Positions 1 to 13,610 of a stretch of DNA of 64,000 nt are shown here, piece by piece. This DNA is from Siphlonurus alternatus. Lineage: Eukaryota > Arthropoda > Insecta > Ephemeroptera > Siphlonuridae. Made by a program: the position numbers and the translations under genes. Numbering within the stretch: the stretch's first letter is position 1; every line of letters begins with the position of its first letter. The stretch spans positions 45,114,646 through 45,178,645 of the forward strand of contig OX463778.1 in the NCBI GenBank assembly GCA_949825025.1, written 5' to 3'. The notes under the pieces were generated by a model. That model did not search any database, was not told the origin of the DNA, and worked only from the letters and a program-made list of their open reading frames with translations.

Positions 1-1185
1 AGGACATAATAAAAAGGGTTGTCCGAGAAATAAAATCTTCACGAATTGAAAGCGTGAACAAGTTGTTGGGTTGATGAACCACTTGGACGCGAATTGTCAC
101 AGCGGCTAGTTTGTCGCGACACAAGTCGTAAAGTCGTGAGCGAAGAAAAAAATTGGCCCAGTCAGTCATTAGTATGTCTCACTGTGTCATAGGATTGATT
201 GATTGATTTTTTTTAAACAAGTAGTGGTAATATTAGTTTTGTAGAAACTATATTTTTATACCATAAGTTTTTAATTGTCAGATACGAATTTAAAAATTTC
301 CTTTTAAATATATAGAAATTTTCTTTTTTATAGTGCGGTGTAATAAAATAGACCAAATTTATAACTAGTGATCTCTTCAACTCAATTTATAAAATTCTAC
401 TATATTCTAAGTTTGAAAAAATATTTAATCACTAAGCATGTTTATAGGTAAGCATATCTATAGGTTTCTAGATTTTACTATAAATAACATTTAACTGATT
501 TAACTTTTGTTGTATATATTTGCATTACCTATATATATACTGTATAATAGCAGGCTACAGCTTTTTTAGTTGACAAAAATATGACGTCATTTTAAATGCT
601 CTCATATCGACTGTCAAGGTTTTTTTATTTTTTTTTTTATTATTATTTGCAAAGTGAATTTATGCTAATTCAAACGACAAGCTTTTCTTTTTTCATATTA
701 TAGCGGCAAGCAATGTGTAGTGTGTACAATGCAATTATACGTTATAATATTAAGTTCTATGTTTTCTTGTTGAAGTTTATTAAAAAAAATTTAACGTATC
801 AAATCAATTTCGTGTTTAGAGCGTTCAAAAATGTGATTATTTCGATCGTTTATCGTATATATTAGTATGCAAACATGATATACGCGTCCATGCAGGTATT
901 ATAAAATAATTGCAGTATAATTACTTTCACGTGCATATAATTATATATATAATCGTCTATTTACTATATATGCTGTAAATCTAATAAATATTTTTTTAAT
1001 ATAAAATGCTTTTAGCTTGATTTTACCAATATTATTAACATTAAAGCTAATGTTAAAAAAAATATTAAAATGAAAGACACAGATATATATTTAATGTATT
1101 TTTTCACACTTCATATTAATCCTCACTCTCACGTCACTCACCAACGTATAGCAATATTAAGGACAGTACAGGAATGTTTACTTAC
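1..1185. other. AT-rich non-coding stretch, left edge
   Basis: No open frame of convincing composition. Positions 1-175 are less AT-rich than the rest and could hold a further exon of the minus-strand gene whose signal-peptide exon lies at 1186-1355, but I see no clear frame with splice sites there. The rest is poly-A/T and TA-rich. Confidence 0.4.
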
Positions 1186-1355
1186 CCGTCTTGCAACTCC
1201 AGGGTCCCAAGATGTGATAACGTCCCACGCGGCGTCCGAGGAGTCCCATGGGACTGGGTCCCACTCTACTTGGGCCCGGGTTGACTCTAAACGCAGAAGA
1301 GTCATCAGCGCTATGTAGCCGAGCAGACATGACGTGCGCATTGCAGTGACTCGGT
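1186..1355 (-). CDS. Signal-peptide exon of an unidentified secreted or membrane protein (partial gene)
   Basis: Read on the minus strand, this GC-rich block begins after a good acceptor (TTATTGTTACAG) and ends at a consensus donor (GACGG|GTAAGT). An ATG at 1341-1339 opens a 52-codon frame ending in phase 0. The N-terminus has a short basic start and a hydrophobic core (LLGYIALMTLLRL), then S-T-R-A followed by Q, which fits a signal peptide cut after about residue 23. The mature part is acidic and Trp-rich, with repeated WDP-type motifs (EWDPVPWD, SWDPGVA). The gene must continue to lower coordinates beyond the window. I do not recognise the family. The coding call rests on the splice sites, the GC contrast with the AT-rich flanks and the signal peptide; it could still be a chance ORF. 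Confidence 0.5.
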
Positions 1356-3712
1356 CTGTAACAATAAGTGTAGTGTCAGCAGGAGAATATCTCAAAATAA
1401 CTAGACTGTCGAAATTAAGTAATGCAATAAATTATACATTGATATGTATGCCATGGCTAAAGTAATTTTGTTAACTTTTACCATGTTATTGTAAATTTTT
1501 ATACATTTTTATGTATATTTTTCTGAAAGCTTTGTTATTTTAACGGTATTTCTCAGGCTTCACACTTAACAATGATATTGTAATGTTAGTAATTGTTAGT
1601 AATTACTATTAATATGGATCATGTACCGCATACAATTTTTATAATTATAATGATTATTCTTAAAGCATTTTAATTTAATACTCAAAATATAACAGTATTT
1701 CTTGCAGGACTACATAAAAAGATAATAAATACTTATTACGAAAATTTGTTATATACATTTTTATTTGTTCTTATATAATAGTGAATATTTCAGCATGATT
1801 ATATACAATCTTTTTGTCACTAATTCTTAAAAAAAAAAGTATTTTGCAATTTAACTTTTTACAACAATATATTTGTTAATGCTGAAAACAATGTATTGCC
1901 TCCAGTAGTTTCTTAATTTTAACCGCATTATAAATGCAATTATTTTTTTTATAATATAAAGACATATCAATCATATCATTATTGTATTTCTTTATACTCT
2001 ATATTGTAATTGTAAAAAAATTATGTATTTAAGTTTCGATTTTCATCATCAGTCATCTGTGTCATCACAGATTTATCAAAATCTCTGATAATTATCAATG
2101 TTCATCAATTATCATCAGTTCGTCAATAAAAAATATATATTTATTAGAGTCATAACATTTCTATATACAAGCAAACATTTTAATAGTAAACAGTACACAA
2201 CAATAATTAAAATATAATTATATTTAACGTGTGTGTGATTTCCTATCCGCATGAAATTTTGTAGTTTATATACTTTATATATATATCCGTTAAAATAAAA
2301 ATAGGCATATGAGGTCAAGTTTAAAGTTCACTACACTACAAACCTATTTATCTATTTATTACCTAACATGTCCATGCATGATTTTATTTTTTATGATATC
2401 AACAAAAGCTATATAAAAAAATGTTATTTAAAGTGCATATCATGCATGTCTTACGGTAAACACAACGCTTGGTTCACAAAATTACACGCGAGAAACGTCA
2501 CGACGGGAGGGATAATTACGCGCTTATGCTTGCAGGAGGTCCAGAAAATCGAGGTTTTTTGTCAACAAAATAAGTATAGACTTCGTGTTTTTGTCACTGC
2601 AGTTTGCTCATGCTTGAGTCGTATAATTAATTTAGAAAGTTTCTTGATATATATATATATTTTTTTATTTTATCGTCAAAAGCAATAATTATATTAAAAT
2701 TTGTATGTTGTGCATAATATTACACTTCCGCATGCAATTGACGCCAAAGTCCAAAGTTTCTACATTTATTGTAAAAATATGTTATAATATACGTTTTAAA
2801 TATTTTAAATCTGTGTAAATTATGAGAACTCGAGCGTAAATTATGATCAAATTAATTTTTTTTAAACTTTAAATTTATTTTATTTGTTTATTATATATCC
2901 TTGATATCTATGTGAGTACGTATAATTTCATAATTATGAAAGTTGTGTTACAGTCATGTATATTTTTTTGAATCATACAATGGATATGAAGGATTACAAT
3001 TATGTGTATGTAAAACTATATTGCTATATCGTAAGACTCGACCGCTCATTATACTGTATATATTATAACATATTATACGTTTACGTTTATAGCGAGTCAA
3101 ATAATTTAATCAAATTATTGCGGCGAGCGGTCGAGTATATATATATATCCTTGCTTTCCTTGCTTGGTAACTTTAATGTTATAAAATAATAATTTTTAAA
3201 ATTGTGATATATTGCTTATCCCTCCACCCCCCCTTCCCTTTTTCCACTCATTAAAAAAAAAAAATTACAAAAAAATACAATGTGTTCACGGGTTGTGACT
3301 ATTAAGGAAGGAAAAAAAATACTGCACGATTCATTGAATGCATGCGTTCGTTCCCCTCAATGCATTTTAGAGAAAATGTAATTTATGCAATGTATGCATG
3401 CTTGTAAATATTTATTTATGTTATATGTAAATAGGGTTCCATAATTTATGGGATGGTTGTGAGCCGATGTTTTTTTATGCTTTAAAGCAAGCACCCTATT
3501 TCTCCACTCGTCTTACGGCCCGGATCTGGTAACTGGGGCAGCTATAGGGTAACACCAGCTGTCGTCACTCCTATACGAGCTCGACCATTGCTCGTATTTT
3601 TTTTCCGCACTGTAATTTCTCCTTTTTAGACCATCATCATCATGGTGACTAGAAAAATTCTTGAGCAACAATATTAAAACTAAGTTTAATGTCGTACAAA
3701 TAGTATTTTTTT

Positions 3713-3760
<48 letters not shown>

Positions 3761-4631
3761 GATACATAAGCGTCAATAACCAACCACTTGTTATATATTT
3801 TTAATGTTAGATAAACTTTATCGCCCAATAGAACAATTACGAAGAAATAATCACGAATCATCTTAAATCTTCAATTGATATCAAAACAAGTTAAATCTGT
3901 GCATGACCTCGAAATTATTTACATCTTTCTATTTTACTCCGATCTGCCACATCTTGTCGCATTTTAAAATTGATGAAATTGACGTTCCCCGGTACCCGGT
4001 ACGAGTTTCTCATCAAACTCTTGGGGTTTACATATTATTCTTATGTATTTTGTACTATGTCTATTTTATGAATAAACACATTAAAAAAAAAAAAAAAAAA
4101 AAAGTATTTAATCACTTAATTTCAGATGGCACTTTACGTTGTAGCACCCGAAACAGTTAAGTTCGCATTCGAAAGTATATTTTTAAAACAGTATACAGTA
4201 TATACGTATAATATATATAGTAATAATAATAATGTATATTATATAATATAATATATTAGCATGTTTGTAACGTAAATACGGGGCAACAAATATTATATTA
4301 TATATTAATATAAATTATAATATATACTGTATTACGTAGTTATTATAATAATAACTTAATCGATGTTTTATTTAAATTCAAATAACGTGATTGAAATTAC
4401 ATTTCTTTCATTATTTATTTTTAATTTTGTATATATAGGGGCTTCGATGCTCTATTAGCTCTATATAATATATAATAATATATATCGTTAAAAAGAATAA
4501 AGAGTTAATTAAAGTAATATCTTCATAATCTTCATCATATTTGGATACTTGTTTTCATGTCCGGTCTACTTATTATTATATATGCATGTGATGCTTTTTT
4601 GCTTTAATTGCAAATTTTTTCTGACATGTAG
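1356..4631. other. AT-rich intergenic or intronic DNA
   Basis: Mostly AT-rich sequence with poly-A/T runs and a (TA)n tract at about 3716-3753. A GC-richer patch at 3480-3660 has no convincing frame. The short open frames here are low-complexity TA translations. If the signal-peptide exon and the 5' exon near 6.8 kb belong to one gene, this is its first intron. Confidence 0.45.
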
Positions 4632-4788
4632 TAGCGGGGAGGTCGCAGCCGTTTCCGCCGATTCCAGAGGAGCAAGAAAGTTGTCTGACCGGCTCCGAGA
4701 TTCATCTCCTAAAGTTGACCTGAAAGTTCAACCTGTCGCAAGACTAGGGCGAATGCGACCTTCCCCCCGATACATTCTCACTTTTTAA
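4632..4788 (+). CDS. Candidate 3'-terminal exon, unidentified protein
   Basis: A GC-rich block follows an acceptor (TTTTTTCTGACATGTAG) and stays open to a TAA at 4786-4788. The translation is basic and hydrophilic, with a run SADSRGARKLSDRL and a C-terminus ending RPSPRYILTF. The base composition differs sharply from the AT-rich flanks. No upstream partner exon is obvious on this strand, and I do not recognise the protein. It may be an exon of an unseen gene or a repeat fragment. Confidence 0.3.
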
Positions 4789-5881
4789 TAAGAAATTGCA
4801 TTAGAAAACTGCAGCGTGCAGTCTTGCAAAACAAACTCATATTATAGCCGTATGCTTATAGAGCTGGAACAACATTTTATGAAATATATTAATTTCTCTG
4901 TAAGTTATTGTAATATTTTAGGTTGGGGTATTATAGTAAAAAATATTACAACATTCTGCTCAGCAACATTGTGTTAATTCAGCTTAAAAATAAAAATTAT
5001 TTCAGTCTTGAATTAATCAATTATTTAATATGTTCCTCACAAATTTTAGCAGGTGAAACAGATCTATAAGCGTTTTAATGTTCAGAAAAATCATTGAACT
5101 TCAAAGTATAATGTGTATATAGCCTCCTTATTCTCTTCTTGCATAAACACACTTACGTGCACACAGTAATTTTTAACGAGTAAAAGGTAGCATCATTGAA
5201 CCAATTTCTATTGAACCAATGAGAACAAACCGGTTTTATTTTCACTCATAAATATATATTATAATATATTATATTGATATAAAAACTCTGCACCATTCTC
5301 CTGCTTAAATTTTTTATCGATAGTAAAAATACCATAATGACAATTTAATGAAATCAATGAAATCAATGAAACACCCTTTTGGCAAAATCTATACCAATTA
5401 ACGAACTAGATATTTCTGTATCAAAAATTAAGATTATAAATATATTGAATAGTTAAAATAAATATACTATGTGGCAATCCAATCAAATAGTATTGTCAAT
5501 CATCATATTGTCAATATTGATAATGAGGAAACAATAATATCGGACACTGCCACAGGCTTGCGTGATGCGGGACAAACGGTGCTGAGCGCGAAGTAAGCGA
5601 AAAAGCCGATAACACCTTCAGGATTAATTCAAGCATAGCCTTCTCTGCCCCGGGACATGTAACATGTATAACAGCTAGATAGGGAAAGTGGAAAAGTAAA
5701 TGCACATGTAGCTGACCATGGACTTTCTTAATACTGCATCACGATATGGAAAAAAAAAAAAAAGCTTCAGAATAGTCGTGCATAACTGGAACTCTCATAT
5801 ATGTAATAATTGTTGTTAATTATTTGATTTATTTCAAATTAAAAAAGGGCTTGATGAGTATAATAAGAATATTATATAATT

Positions 5882-5934
<53 letters not shown>

Positions 5935-6774
5935 TATAATCTTAATTTGAGATAATATTTATTTTAATAACCGTGATCTACTAAATTTCAAACCACGCTT
6001 TTTATATTCAATTTTTACTTCATCTCACATGGAAATAAAACAAATAATTTGTTAGTAATGATATATTTATAATATATGGAAATGATACTTAAACATTGAT
6101 AGTACATAATATAATAGCTATAGATTATCAATATTAATCTATCTCATATATATCTATCTGCAATTCTGCACATCTCGATTATCGATTATGCTTCGATCTG
6201 AATAAAACAAACATTGAATTATAATTTTAATGATTGTAAAATATATTATATATAATAATAAAACAGTCGTCATAATTTACTAGAGGCATTGCTCAAATAT
6301 ATATATATATATATATATGTATAATATATAAAATTCAAAAATGTTACCTGAAAATATAATTAATTTAGCACTATATAGATGCAATGCATTTAATAAAAAT
6401 ATTTAAATAAATTTGTGTATTTTGTAGGAAGTAAACATATGTTTAAACAGGAGACAAATTTAAAAACCTTATACTAAGTTAATTTAATTAGTCGACAGAA
6501 TATTATATTATATCTGTTGTACGGTCACTTTCACACAAAGCTAACGCGCCCACTTCATATGACTGGCCCTAACCTAAAGTAGGCGTTATCCACTACTTAT
6601 ATACATGACTTCTTGTATTAAGTGAAATGATCTATATATATTTTAAACTTCAAGAGAATTATAGTAAAATTTTGGAAATTTATGAGGGGGTTGGGGGTTG
6701 ACATCTTTAGTGCATATAACACAGCATTAATATACAGTATATCATGCATGAATTAAATTAAAATTAAAACTTAC
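4789..6774. other. AT-rich stretch with (CA)n(TA)n microsatellite
   Basis: Non-coding in appearance. It contains a (CA)n tract passing into (TA)n at about 5886-5935 and a (TA)n tract at about 6296-6319. A GC-richer patch at 5530-5700 has an open minus frame and an acceptor-like TTTCCCTATCTAG, so it could be a small extra exon of the minus-strand gene, but I cannot support that further. Confidence 0.4.
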
Positions 6775-7130
6775 TTGCAGTTGAATTTGGCACTAGCTGT
6801 TCTCGTCCCGTATAAAATCACTTATTTGTCCCGCAAATTGCTCGTCGCATCCTCAGCCCGAGGTATGGACACACGCACGGCTGCAGTAACGTGCTAATTA
6901 AAATTATCCTGGGTATCCCCAGGTATCCAGTATTCCAGCGGTATCCTCGTGTCAACACTCACTAACCTCACGCGCTCACGCCAGAAGGTGAACTGACTCG
7001 ACTGCGCTCAGCCTCTCCGCCAAGTAGAGAGTTTCTGGAGCGGCAAGGTAAGGCAAAAAAATCCGGCGCTTACCAGGTATGTTGAAGCAGACAGGTGGCG
7101 GGGGTAGGAGGTGGCGCTATTCAAGTCCCA
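6775..7130 (-). promoter_or_regulatory. GC-rich candidate promoter and non-coding first exon of the minus-strand gene
   Basis: About 350 bp of GC-richer sequence in AT-rich surroundings. On the minus strand it ends at a consensus donor (CAACTGCAA|GTAAGT at 6775/6774). No long frame is open across it, as expected for a 5' UTR exon. The next convincing minus-strand acceptor with a start codon is the signal-peptide exon at 1355, so the two could be exons 1 and 2 of one gene with a 5.4-kb intron. That link is inference; transcript data would settle it. Confidence 0.35.
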
Positions 7131-10100
7131 ACTTACCTTGAAATCACCTTGCTGATTTAAATATTCATTCAATTTTTGTGACAATTATTCTACTTTTTAA
7201 TTGAGTGTTGATATTTTTATATATAAAAAAAAAATTCTTCATGCCTGTGTTACGTGCGTTAATTCTAATTCCGGCGCGCGTACATCTTGATCTGTAGTTG
7301 CATGAATCCTTCTATATAAAATACGTAATTATATACATATATAAAAGTTACTTCGCTTTTTTATATACCGATCAGGATATGACGTCCAAACAACATCAAC
7401 TGCGCATGACACCAATGCTACTTGAAGTTCTGGATGAAAGTTTACGAGTGAGTTAATTACAATTAAAATTTGACTTTAAAAATTGTAACTCAGGGTCGGT
7501 CTGGCAGCAAAAGGCCCGGGCCGGGAATGAAAAAGGGGCTTGGCTTTTCTTTTTGCTGCATATGTTATGAATAATTGTATTATATTATTCAGAAAGCCTC
7601 TTGGCGTTTTTCAATTAACGTCAAACTGTCTGCAGGATGATGTTCTACTGATATGTGCTACGATATACTGTCAATAATTTCATTCACAATTTTTTTTTCA
7701 TTGGATCGACTGTTACTATTAATAATAAATTTAAAGTTAGCTAGTCATAGGCAGCAAGCAAAATTATTCAAAATGAATTTAATGCATAAAAAAAGTTGAG
7801 ACTTTTGCTTTTGGGTAGCATGATAATTAAAATAATATATTAATTATAATATAATGAGACTCCTATAAGCTTCTTTCAAGTTTTGAAAAGGTATTTCAAA
7901 TGAAAATAAACTAAATACAATTCAGGTATTTCAAGTGGAAGGTTGCATTCTATAATTATGAATTAATAAAAGAAGCTGAACTTCAGTGAAAAGTGAAGGT
8001 TTGATTTCCATCATTAAATTTTTACAGGGTTTAAATGCAGTACTGCCACAAGAACGGGTCTGTAAAGTCTGTAAAATAAACATTATTATGAAATCCACCT
8101 CACGGGTTTGACTCATGTGTGACAGTAATACAGTATATACTATACATATATATAATATAAGTAACATAATATAATTTACCGCGGGCAATTACTGCTTGTG
8201 CTATGGTCCACAGACCCGAAGTCAATACATCAATAAATTTAATTCTATAATACCTTATATTATATATAAATATTATACAAGTCATATTTGCATGTGTGTG
8301 TTCCTCTTTTTTATTTATTTATTTTGTTAATTTCCTTATCTAAATCAATGAATTAATGTACTTATTTTTTTAATATGAGAAGTATCAAAACTATTATATA
8401 ATTTAATACTTCTTGTCTACACGTAAGGTGTTAATATGATATAATAATGAAACACGTACGTGCACCCCGCGGGATATATAGCATATGTTTTACTCCTTAT
8501 AGCTCTAGCTGCTCTGTTTAAATTGTGAGTTGCCAGCATGCCACGCGGTCTTTAACTTTCCCAAAATTGCAAACTTCATATTTCTTTGTCTCATGAAGCT
8601 GCAGCTCCAACAAATTATGCAGGGATAAAGTCCTTGCTGATGTCTGAATCGAAAATGTACTTGATAATTTAACTTTACTTTTCCAATGGATAAAGACTTC
8701 ATTCATTGAAAAAGTATAATTACTTGAAAACAAAATCTATTTATTACAATAAAATTTAATATAAAAGTATATTTTTTGTGCATTTATGAAGACTTCTTTT
8801 CCAGATCTGATATTATTTTGGTCGTGCATATGCATATGTATACTATAAATAATTATTTTATACGTACATATACTGCGTATACGTGTTCGATCCCAGATCA
8901 TCAAGGTCTCAGTTCCGTTTCGCCACTTGCTCTAGATAATATAATGTCTGATAACTTGTATAGTAATTAGACTGCTTAAATTTGCAAAAAGATGGGTTGT
9001 TACTTGTTACTTGATCCACTGCTGCTCTAGTTTAGACCACTTTTTTCGCCTCATCTTAGCTGACCAGCAGCTATACAGAGAAAGCCAAATTCCTCTGAAA
9101 AGGGTAAGAAAAAAATTGTTTTCGTTTAAATTTGTGACATTTAAATAGTGGGGTTCAAGGTGCAATGTCTCCGATCACGTAGGCAAAAATAATATGGAAA
9201 TCGAATTCTACTTTTTTAAAATTAACAAATATTAAGGTACGTCCATTTGTGATTTCGAATTAGATTCGATCGCATAAATATCTTTGTTGATTTCCGATGG
9301 TACTTTTTTTCAATCCATTTTATCCTGGCTCTATTGTTTTGTTTTGTGAGGAAATCACGGAAACCTCAGTCAAAATAGTTGCATGGCAATTATCTATGGA
9401 GGATATTTATTAGCCATGAATCATCTCCTGCATGCATGGATGCACGAGTGGGTGCATGTGCATTAACAAACGTAATGTATATATCTGCACTAGCTATTCT
9501 GCACGATTTTTTTTTAAATGCAAGGTAAAAGTTGTGTAAATACAACTGTGTATTTAATTTTATAAAAAAAAAATGCCCGTTTTATTCATCAATTCGATGC
9601 TGGAGCTGATATGAACATTTTCTTAATATTTTACTTGCTATATAGCTGCATTAATTAAATGACGTAACTTCTCATGCATGCATGCAGTCCTTAATTATAA
9701 TTTAAATATATTAATGTAATACAGTTTAGTCTAGTACATTATACATGCAGGGTAATGTATATTATAGATTTATATAGATAAAATATATTTAATGAAAATA
9801 TATATAATTTTATATAATAAAATTGGCTTCGATATCACGGTGTGACATGGTGCAAAAACAAGATAGCTCAATTGAAATATTATTAAATTTTGTTTCACGT
9901 TAGTTATGCAATAAAATAAATAAACAATTAAATAAATTTAATTATAAAAAAATGATTTTGTAATTTCTGTATTTCGTAAATAAATAAATAAACAATAACA
10001 ATAATTAAATAATGTATAAAAGTATAATTTAAATATGTTACTCGATTCCAATTATAAATTATAAATATTGTTTGTTTGTATTTTTACATTTAATTAGGTC

Positions 10101-10439
10101 ATTACGTAATATTCTTTATGATAGAGGCTCCCTCTTATAGTCTAATTTCAATAGTTAAATTTAATAGGCATAATTGCATGAATTGAAATAGATTGCATCC
10201 TTGTGTATATATGCTTCTTATTAACAAACACACGTACGACATATTATATATAATTTGTAGTTTAAAAGGGACATATACATAATATGAAATAAAAATAACG
10301 TAAAATAAAGAATATAATTTAATTTAAAATGAATATAATTAAATTATAAGGCCGCGCAATCCCGAGTCCACAGAGGAGAGAATTAAGATTCAGAGACATA
10401 ATAAAATATAGTAAAATTAAAGATATTATGTTGGGTTAA
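7131..10439. other. AT-rich intergenic DNA with repeat remnants
   Basis: No gene recognised. A sequence beginning CAGGGTCGGTCTGG at about 7492 resembles one end of the hAT-type MITE at 12566 and is probably a decayed copy. A minus-strand frame at 8518-8733 is open for 71 codons but has no start context, partner exon or motif I know. Confidence 0.4.
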
Positions 10440-11147
10440 AGGCCTCATGAACCTTTTCACAGTATTTACTACACGATTAGCTTTGCTTCAGTGTGATTCG
10501 GCTGCATAATTTTTTTTGTTTCAGTAGCACAAATATCAGAGATAATAGCCGATGAAGAAGCACCTTTGACGTCACTCACGCTCATTCAGCGGTGACAATA
10601 TAGGGAAATCCCTGCAAAAGATAGGTTCACTCCCGCTGCAACCACGGCCACAATTTTACTTCTGAAATTTTGAAACTTAACCAGGGCAGTCTTGATAGTA
10701 TTTGTCAAATAGACGGAAAGAATTTTTTTGGTGAAGTGTGTACAGACTGAGTTTTTGCGGTAGCAAGATAAGCGAAAAATTTAACATTGTTTTCCTATAC
10801 AACATTTACGCTCCTCTTTCTACCGCAATAACTCGGTTTGTATGAATGTCATAAAAAAAAAAAAATTTCAGGCTATTTGAAAAATACTATCAGGACTGTC
10901 CTGGTAAAGTTTCAAAATTACAGAAGTCAAATTGTGGCCGTGGTTGAAGCGGGAGTCAACCTATCTTTTGCAGGAATTTCCCTATATAGTTGCCGCTGAA
11001 TGAGCGCGTGAGTGACGTCACAGGTTCCTTTTCATCGGCTATTATCTCTGATATTTGTGCTACTGAAACAAAAAATTTTATGCAGCCGAATCATACTGAA
11101 GCAAAGCTTACCGTGTACTTAATATTGTGAAAAGGTTCATGAGGCCT
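10440..11147. mobile_element. TTAA-flanked foldback MITE (copy 1)
   Basis: A 708-bp near-palindrome. The left arm starts AGGCCTCATGAACC and the right arm ends GGTTCATGAGGCCT, and the arms pair over most of their length (about 350 nt each, with mismatches). It is flanked by TTAA at 10436-10439 and 11148-11151. TTAA duplications are typical of piggyBac and Kolobok elements. No coding capacity. A related copy lies at 62992-63700. Confidence 0.85.
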
Positions 11148-11320
11148 TTAAGAGTGTCAAGACCGCGCGATCATCGACTGCTATAAAAATAGTATATATT
11201 ATATATATAATAGGTCTGTTCTTAAATACACAATCAGAAAGAATCGATTATTTGTGATGAACCTTATGTTCCATGTACATTATTCTGCAGAGCTAGAGTA
11301 TATATATTATATATATATAT

Positions 11321-11387
<67 letters not shown>

Positions 11388-12035
11388 CCTGTATAGCAGC
11401 TAGAGTACAGATAATTAAAATTATTATGGATTTGATCGAGTTATAATCTGGACTTGTGATGCGAGCTAGAGCTATATATAAATACAACCTTATAACCGAT
11501 TCAGTTCTCTGATATACGCGACGACGGGCACCATATATAATATATTATGTATAATATAATCTTTCTTTATCATTTTAAAGTTATGTCAATTTGTAAAATA
11601 TGTAATCTGCTTTTATAATATTGTATTATTAGCGCAAGCTATAATAAAGAATATTTCATTCATTAAAAAAAAAAAAAAAAAAAATCTGTTATTTCAGATA
11701 CTAAACAAAACTCTTTTTCCCTCTTCTCGAGCTTTAGCTCATTGAGGTGTAAACACAACTTTGTATCTAAAAAAAAATATATATATATTATGTGATTTTA
11801 TAGTGAATAATATATATATATTATATATATATATATATAATATATTTTATTCATTATAAATCACATAATATATATTTTTAAAAATGAAAATTTTGAAAAT
11901 GACCGCGATCAGTCGTAAAAACATAAATCAAGAGACCCTGTATTTTTTTTTTTAGATACACAACTTTGTATCTAAAAAATATATATTATGTGATTTGTGA
12001 TTTTATAATGAATAAAAAATATATATATATATATA
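11148..12035. repeat. (TA)n microsatellites and inverted AT-rich repeat
   Basis: Includes a long (TA)n run at about 11297-11384, a short poly-A run near 11668, and a palindromic segment at about 11768-11880 built on TATTATGTGATTTTATA and its complement. The segment GACCGCGATCAGTCG at about 11903 has its inverted partner (CGACTGATCGCGGAC) at about 13551-13565, so these are arms of an outer inverted repeat enclosing the next element. Confidence 0.6.
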
Positions 12036-12565
12036 CAGGTTGGTTGGACACATGAAAAGTAGCGATTTAAAACTCCCATAAAATGGAAAGAAAATATTTT
12101 TTGTCAACACAATGACATGCACATCAAATTAAAGCTTAGGATCGAATCTCAAGTTTTTTTTTACGCAAAACTGAAAATTTCATGTTTGTGTTATAATGTT
12201 TGAACACGTTGAGAAATGGCGTTTTAACACACTTTTATTTGCTCTTGCCATAAGGAAATCTGAAATTTTAACAGCGATTTTAGACATTCAAATGTGTTAA
12301 GAAAATTACAAAAAACAAGATTTTCGAATGCATGCACTCTGTTGTGTTGTGATAACATTCCATTCTGTTCCTCATCATTAGCCTCTCGTAGCGGGAACAG
12401 AGTCGAACCCTCTTCAGCTACAAAGTTACAAGTTTAATGTTTTGCATGCTGGGCAGAGAGGATTTTGCAAATCTTGTCATTTTAATTTGTCAATTTTTAA
12501 TCATTCTTCTCATACAAAAACTGAAAGTGGCATGGGAGAGAGTATATAATAATTAAGGGTTTAAC

Positions 12566-12734
12566 TGCAGGGTCGGACTGGGCTCAAAGGGCCTACTGAG
12601 CAAACACTAGTATGGACCCATATCAAGGGCCTACTTGACCCTGTGGGGGCCTACTTTTAACGTTGTAGGGGTCTCCCAGCCGAGGGGGCCTACTGAGCGA
12701 TCGCTCACCAACTCTTATGGCCAGTCCGAGCCTG
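12566..12734. mobile_element. hAT-type MITE with 8-bp target duplication
   Basis: 169 bp. Inner ends CAGGGTCGGACTGG and CCAGTCCGAGCCTG are inverted. Flanks GGTTTAAC (12558-12565) and GGTTTAAG (12735-12742) fit an 8-bp duplication with one change. The interior repeats GGGCCTACT. It is nested inside the 12036-13350 element. Confidence 0.7.
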
Positions 12735-13110
12735 GGTTTAAGTGTGTGGGGACTTTGACAGTTGGTTTATACCAAAAGATATGTTTTTAACGTCCAGCGC
12801 CGCTATGAAGGTAAATATGCTAAGAAAGCGTTTGTGCAAGACACCCTTTAATTAATTGACATATATCATCAATAGGTGAAATTTGTTTTGCAAATTTTTT
12901 AGCACATTTAAACCTCTAAAAACGCTGCTAAAATCGCAGACATTATGGCAGGAGCAAAAAGTGGGTTCGGACACCATTTCTCAACGTGCATGTTCAAACA
13001 TATGACATAAAAAGGAAATTTTCAGAGACGTAACGTTAAAAAAACTTGAAATCCTATTAAAAAGCTTTAATTTGATGTGCATATATTAACTGTATCATAT
13101 ATATTTGCCG

Positions 13111-13233
13111 CAGGCCTGTTCGTAAACCCTGCTCGGTGTACACTTTCTGCACCCAATCACCCTTATGTACATGCGATATAAGGTCGATTGGGTGTAGAAA
13201 GTGTACACGGAACAGGGTTTACGAACAGGCCTG
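13111..13233. mobile_element. Short palindromic MITE
   Basis: A 123-bp inverted repeat: CAGGCCTGTTCGTAAACCCT at the left, its complement at the right, and arms continuing through GTGTACACTTTCT. Flanking sequence (TATATTTGCC / GGCAAATATA) extends the palindrome. Nested in the 12036-13350 element. Confidence 0.7.
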
Positions 13234-13350
13234 GCAAATATATATATTATACAATATATATGTTAATTGTTGTAGACAAAAATTATTTTCCTTCAATTAT
13301 AACAGTTTTAAATCGCTACTTAATTTTCATGTGTCGATCGATCCACCCTG

Positions 13351-13460
13351 TATATTATATATATATATTATATTCTTATATATATATTTTTTTATTCATT
13401 ATAAAATCACATAATATCATAATATATATATATATATATAATTATAATATATCATGATAC

Positions 13461-13532
<72 letters not shown>

Positions 13533-13610
13533 TTTTAAACATTTATGTTACGACTGATCGCGGACATTTTCAAATACCAGAACCGGAAAGACCGGAAATG
13601 AACAAGGGAT
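13351..13610. repeat. (TA)n microsatellite and outer inverted arm
   Basis: A long (TA)n tract at about 13462-13525, then CGACTGATCGCGGACATTTTC, the inverted partner of sequence near 11895-11920. Together they suggest an older TIR element around the TA-flanked foldback element. Confidence 0.6.

Larger units (their letters stand above)
12036..13350. mobile_element. TA-flanked foldback element with two nested MITEs
   Basis: The ends are imperfect inverted repeats: CAGGTTGGTTGGACACATGA on the left, and a complement ending in CACCCTG on the right. Both arms carry AGTAGCGATTTAAAAC at matching distances. TA flanks both ends, as in mariner/Tc1-type insertions. The arms also match further in (around AAATTAAAGCTT and AAAGCTTTAATTTGATG). 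No transposase frame. Two smaller elements interrupt it at 12566-12734 and 13111-13233. Confidence 0.7.
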
